Below, piece after piece: positions 62,116-64,000 of a stretch of 64,000 nucleotides of DNA (position 1 is its first letter; the number at the start of each line of letters is the position of its first letter). The notes beneath the pieces were generated by a model. It was given only the letters and a program-made list of their open reading frames with translations, was not told the DNA's origin and did no database searches. The stretch is taken from NCBI RefSeq assembly GCF_000375405.1, contig NZ_AQWS01000007.1, forward strand, positions 22,779-86,778, written 5' to 3'. The translations under genes were made by a program, and so were the position numbers. The DNA is from Bacteroides propionicifaciens DSM 19291 = JCM 14649 (GTDB lineage: Bacteria > Bacteroidota > Bacteroidia > Bacteroidales > Bacteroidaceae).

Positions 62116-62391
62116 TGACTGCACAATTAGATATCAAGAAAGGGATAAAAAGCTTTTTTAAAGTAGCTTAAAGTTAAACCTTTACGCAACTAAAAGTAAG
62201 GCTTTGCAACATTTAACTATTCAAATTCCTAGAATAATGCTTGTAATCAATATATTACTGAATCGCTTTGCGATATTTCGTTGTGTAATTAACTTGATAC
62301 GAGGCTCAATTGACCAAATAATGCTTAAAATGCAGAGCCATTTTGAATTTAAAAAAGCAATACTAATCACTCATATTTGACTTATTATCCT

Positions 62392-62399
62392 TATATTTG
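62392..62399 (+). promoter_or_regulatory. -7 box (TATATTTG) for hipBA
   Basis: A perfect TAnnTTTG box 21 bases before the hipB ATG at 62421. The remaining gap 62119-62390 shows no gene and no obvious operator repeat. Confidence 0.55.
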
Positions 62400-62420
62400 C
62401 ATACAACCACTCAATAATAG

Positions 62421-62738
62421 ATGATTAAAGGAATCCCAACTATAGAAACACCCTCTTCTGTAATGTTAAAGATAGCAGAAGCAGTTAAAACGAGAAGATT
62501 AGAATTAAATCTTACTCAAAGTGCATTGGCAAAGCGTTCAGATATGTCTTTGTCGAGTTATCGACGTTTTGAAACAATGGGAGATATCTCGTTGAAAAGC
62601 TTGGTGCAGATTGCTTTTGCGTTGGATGCTACTGATGACTTTTTAGAGCTGTTTTCTAAAAAGCAATATACAAGTATTGATGATGTGGTAGCATCGTCGA
62701 AAGTAGAAACTAGACAAAGAGGTAGCAGAAATGAATGA
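62421..62738 (+). CDS. hipB: HipB-like antitoxin (XRE-family HTH)
   Basis: A 105-aa DNA-binding protein. Residues ~14-70 form a Cro/CI helix-turn-helix (AVKTRRLELNLTQSALAKRS, DMSLSSYRRFETMGDISLKS, LVQIAFALDATDDFLELF). The C-terminal ~30 residues are polar and likely flexible, as in HipB antitoxins. It presumably binds the toxin and represses its own operon. The stop overlaps the hipA start by 8 bases, the usual antitoxin-first arrangement. Confidence 0.85.
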   Translation: MIKGIPTIETPSSVMLKIAEAVKTRRLELNLTQSALAKRSDMSLSSYRRFETMGDISLKSLVQIAFALDATDDFLELFSKKQYTSIDDVVASSKVETRQRGSRNE

Positions 62739-63831
62739 TATCAAAGTTTTAGAAGTAGCCTTGGCAGGGGAGAGAATAGGCAAACTAGCTCTTACACCTG
62801 AAAACCTATGCGCATTCGAATATGATGCAAACTATTTGCAAAATGGAGTGTCCATTTCGCCTTATTACTTACCTCTGAAAGCTCAAGTTTTTATAGCAAA
62901 GCGTGGCCCATTTGCAGGAAACTTTGGGGTATTTGATGATAGTTTGCCTGATGGTTGGGGGAATCTTATCTTGGATAGATACTTGAAAGAGAAAGGTATC
63001 AATCCTTATCAACTAACTATTTTGCAACGCCTTTCACTCATTGGTAAAGCTGGACGTGGAGCATTGGAATATTATCCAGACAATAGTGTTATAGAAGATG
63101 CTGACTACTTGGAACTAAACAAAATAGCAGAAGATGCTGAAAAACTTTTAAATTCAGATGAATATACTTCGGGTAGTTTAGAGGCACTTTACAGACATGG
63201 TGGCTCTTCGGGTGGAGCAAGGCCAAAAGTGTTTTTGAAAATAGACAATGAAGAGTGGATGGTAAAATTCAAAGCTGGCATCGTCCCAAAGAATGTGGGA
63301 GAAATAGAATATAACTATTCAGTGCTAGCTCGCCAATGTGGTTTGATAATGCCTGAAACAAAACTCTTTGAAGGAAAATACTTTGGAGTAAAACGATTTG
63401 ATAGAGAGAATGGAATTAAGTGTCATGTGATTAGTGCAGCTGGTTTGGTAAATGCTGATTATAGATTGCCTAGCCTCGATTATGAAGGCTTGCTCACTAT
63501 CTGCCTAAATCTTACTCGTGATATGGAGGAAGTTTATAAAATGTATCGCTTGATGGTTTTCAATGTGTTAATTGGCAACAAAGATGACCATGCCAAGAAC
63601 TTTTCTTTCATCCTCAAACATAAGGAATGGAAACTTTCTCCTGCTTATGATATTTTACCCAATGAGGGCTTTAATGGTTATCATACTACGACAATTAATG
63701 GAAAGGGCAATCCAACTAAAGAGGATATTTTTGCTGTAGCGAAAAAAGTGGGATTGGATGTGAGTAAATGCAAATTGATTTATGAAGAAATTGCTGATAA
63801 AATAGTTTGTTTTAAGGACACCCTTTCATAA
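62731..63831 (+). CDS. hipA: HipA-like serine/threonine kinase toxin, C-terminus replaced by IS sequence
   Basis: A 366-aa protein. The N-subdomain includes RGPFAGNFGVFDDSLPDGWG. GGSSGGARPKVFL (~150-165) is the P-loop-like Ser-rich motif, and VKFKAG has the ATP-site Lys. NKD285-DHAKN290 is the catalytic loop and LSPAYDILP the metal-binding Asp. HipA toxins phosphorylate glutamyl-tRNA synthetase or related targets and arrest growth. Residues 363-366 and the stop codon are encoded by the left terminus of an IS256-type element beginning at ~63816, so the native C-terminal tail has been lost. The kinase core appears complete, so activity may persist. Confidence 0.88.
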   Translation: MNDIKVLEVALAGERIGKLALTPENLCAFEYDANYLQNGVSISPYYLPLKAQVFIAKRGPFAGNFGVFDDSLPDGWGNLILDRYLKEKGINPYQLTILQRLSLIGKAGRGALEYYPDNSVIEDADYLELNKIAEDAEKLLNSDEYTSGSLEALYRHGGSSGGARPKVFLKIDNEEWMVKFKAGIVPKNVGEIEYNYSVLARQCGLIMPETKLFEGKYFGVKRFDRENGIKCHVISAAGLVNADYRLPSLDYEGLLTICLNLTRDMEEVYKMYRLMVFNVLIGNKDDHAKNFSFILKHKEWKLSPAYDILPNEGFNGYHTTTINGKGNPTKEDIFAVAKKVGLDVSKCKLIYEEIADKIVCFKDTLS

Positions 63832-64000
63832 AGTGTGTAAGTTAAAATGATCGGCTTGGGTAACAACTTTACCTGAGCCGTTGTTTTATAATAAAAAACT
63901 TAGACATGTATGAAAACAGAAGATTTAATCCCCGATGAGTTCTTTAAACAGTTCAAAACAGGTGAAGAACTAAACAACTTCCTTAAGTCCATTCAAAAGC
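63816..64000 (+). mobile_element. IS256-family insertion sequence, left end (runs off window)
   Basis: Begins with the terminal repeat GGACACCCTTTCATAAAGTG at about 63816, inside the last codons of hipA. The same non-coding leader as the remnant at 5223-5593 follows (TTATAATAAAAAACTTAGAC), then the transposase start. The direct target repeat and right end lie beyond the window. No sign of decay is seen in the visible 185 bases, in contrast to the older copy. Confidence 0.85.
63910..64000 (+). CDS. IS256-family transposase, N-terminus (partial)
   Basis: From ATG 63910 the frame is open to the window end and reads MKTEDLIPDEFFKQFKTGEE followed by LNNFLKSIQK. This is the start typical of mutator-type (IS256) DDE transposases, in which a KMLEGELDAHLGY-like block would come next. 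An ATG at 63906 in another frame stops after 10 codons. The remnant copy at 5316 encodes the same start with five substitutions in the first 30 residues. Confidence 0.8.
   Translation, partial: MKTEDLIPDEFFKQFKTGEELNNFLKSIQK

Noticed and set aside
1..64000. CRISPR array, rRNA operon, prophage or secretion-system cluster
   Set aside because: No regularly spaced repeats, rRNA motifs, phage structural genes or secretion components were found on reading through the window.

Overview
The window looks like a chromosomal segment of a strictly or largely anaerobic member of the Bacteroidales (Porphyromonas, Dysgonomonas or Parabacteroides-like relatives). The evidence is the low G+C, the TAnnTTTG-type -7 boxes of the Bacteroidetes sigma factor in front of many genes, the absence of clear Shine-Dalgarno sequences, the trpB-E-D-C-F-A gene order, the fused corrin-ring enzymes, the divIC/dnaX neighbourhood, and IS256- and IS3-type elements resembling those of Bacteroidales. 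I cannot name the species from sequence alone.

Layout. 1-5.1 kb: the C-terminal part of a bacterial alpha-2-macroglobulin coupled to pbpC, then a two-gene threonine/serine exporter on the other strand. 5.1-7.6 kb: a small AT-rich accessory islet, with an internally deleted IS256-type remnant, a gene carrying two Rx4H (HEPN-like) motifs in a duplicated protein, and a dead IS3 orfA. 7.6-32.6 kb: apgM and then a nearly complete anaerobic (early cobalt insertion) cobalamin pathway. A five-gene plus-strand operon (cbiL, btuF/C/D-like transporter, cbiJ-cbiD) starts behind one cobalamin riboswitch. A 13-gene minus-strand operon (TonB receptor, exported CbiK, PepSY protein, cbiH-cbiC, cbiP, cobD, cbiB, cbiE-cbiT, cbiG-cbiF, cobU, cobT, cobS, cobC) starts behind a second one. 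cbiA and a PduO-type adenosyltransferase are read divergently from the latter. The two operons converge and share their stop codons at 15001-15004. Only the steps to precorrin-2/sirohydrochlorin are missing from the window.

32.7-43.8 kb: a DUF1266 protein, divIC, dnaX, a YihY/BrkB membrane protein, rnpB, a PhnA-like protein, a leucyl aminopeptidase, an outer-membrane-type hypothetical, a DUF421 protein and a glutathione peroxidase. 43.8-47.8 kb: a decayed ORF, a WYL regulator with a PD-(D/E)XK nuclease-like protein (possible defence pair) and a drug-efflux MFS pump. 47.8-54.0 kb: the trp operon trpBEDCFA, preceded by a leader peptide with three consecutive Trp codons, an antiterminator pairing and a terminator; trpG is absent. 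54-61.6 kb: a Crp/Fnr regulator, a possible small RNA, panB, lptG-like permease, tgt, lon and trmN6. 61.7-64 kb: tRNA-Pro(TGG), a RidA fragment, and a hipBA toxin-antitoxin pair whose toxin is ended by the left terminus of an IS256-type element that runs off the window.

The most promising unusual items are the tandem-HEPN-like gene in its IS-bounded islet, the WYL/PD-(D/E)XK pair, the Trp-codon attenuator together with the missing trpG, the exported cobaltochelatase, and the IS-truncated HipA. No CRISPR array, rRNA or prophage was seen. All family assignments are from reading motifs; no database search was run.
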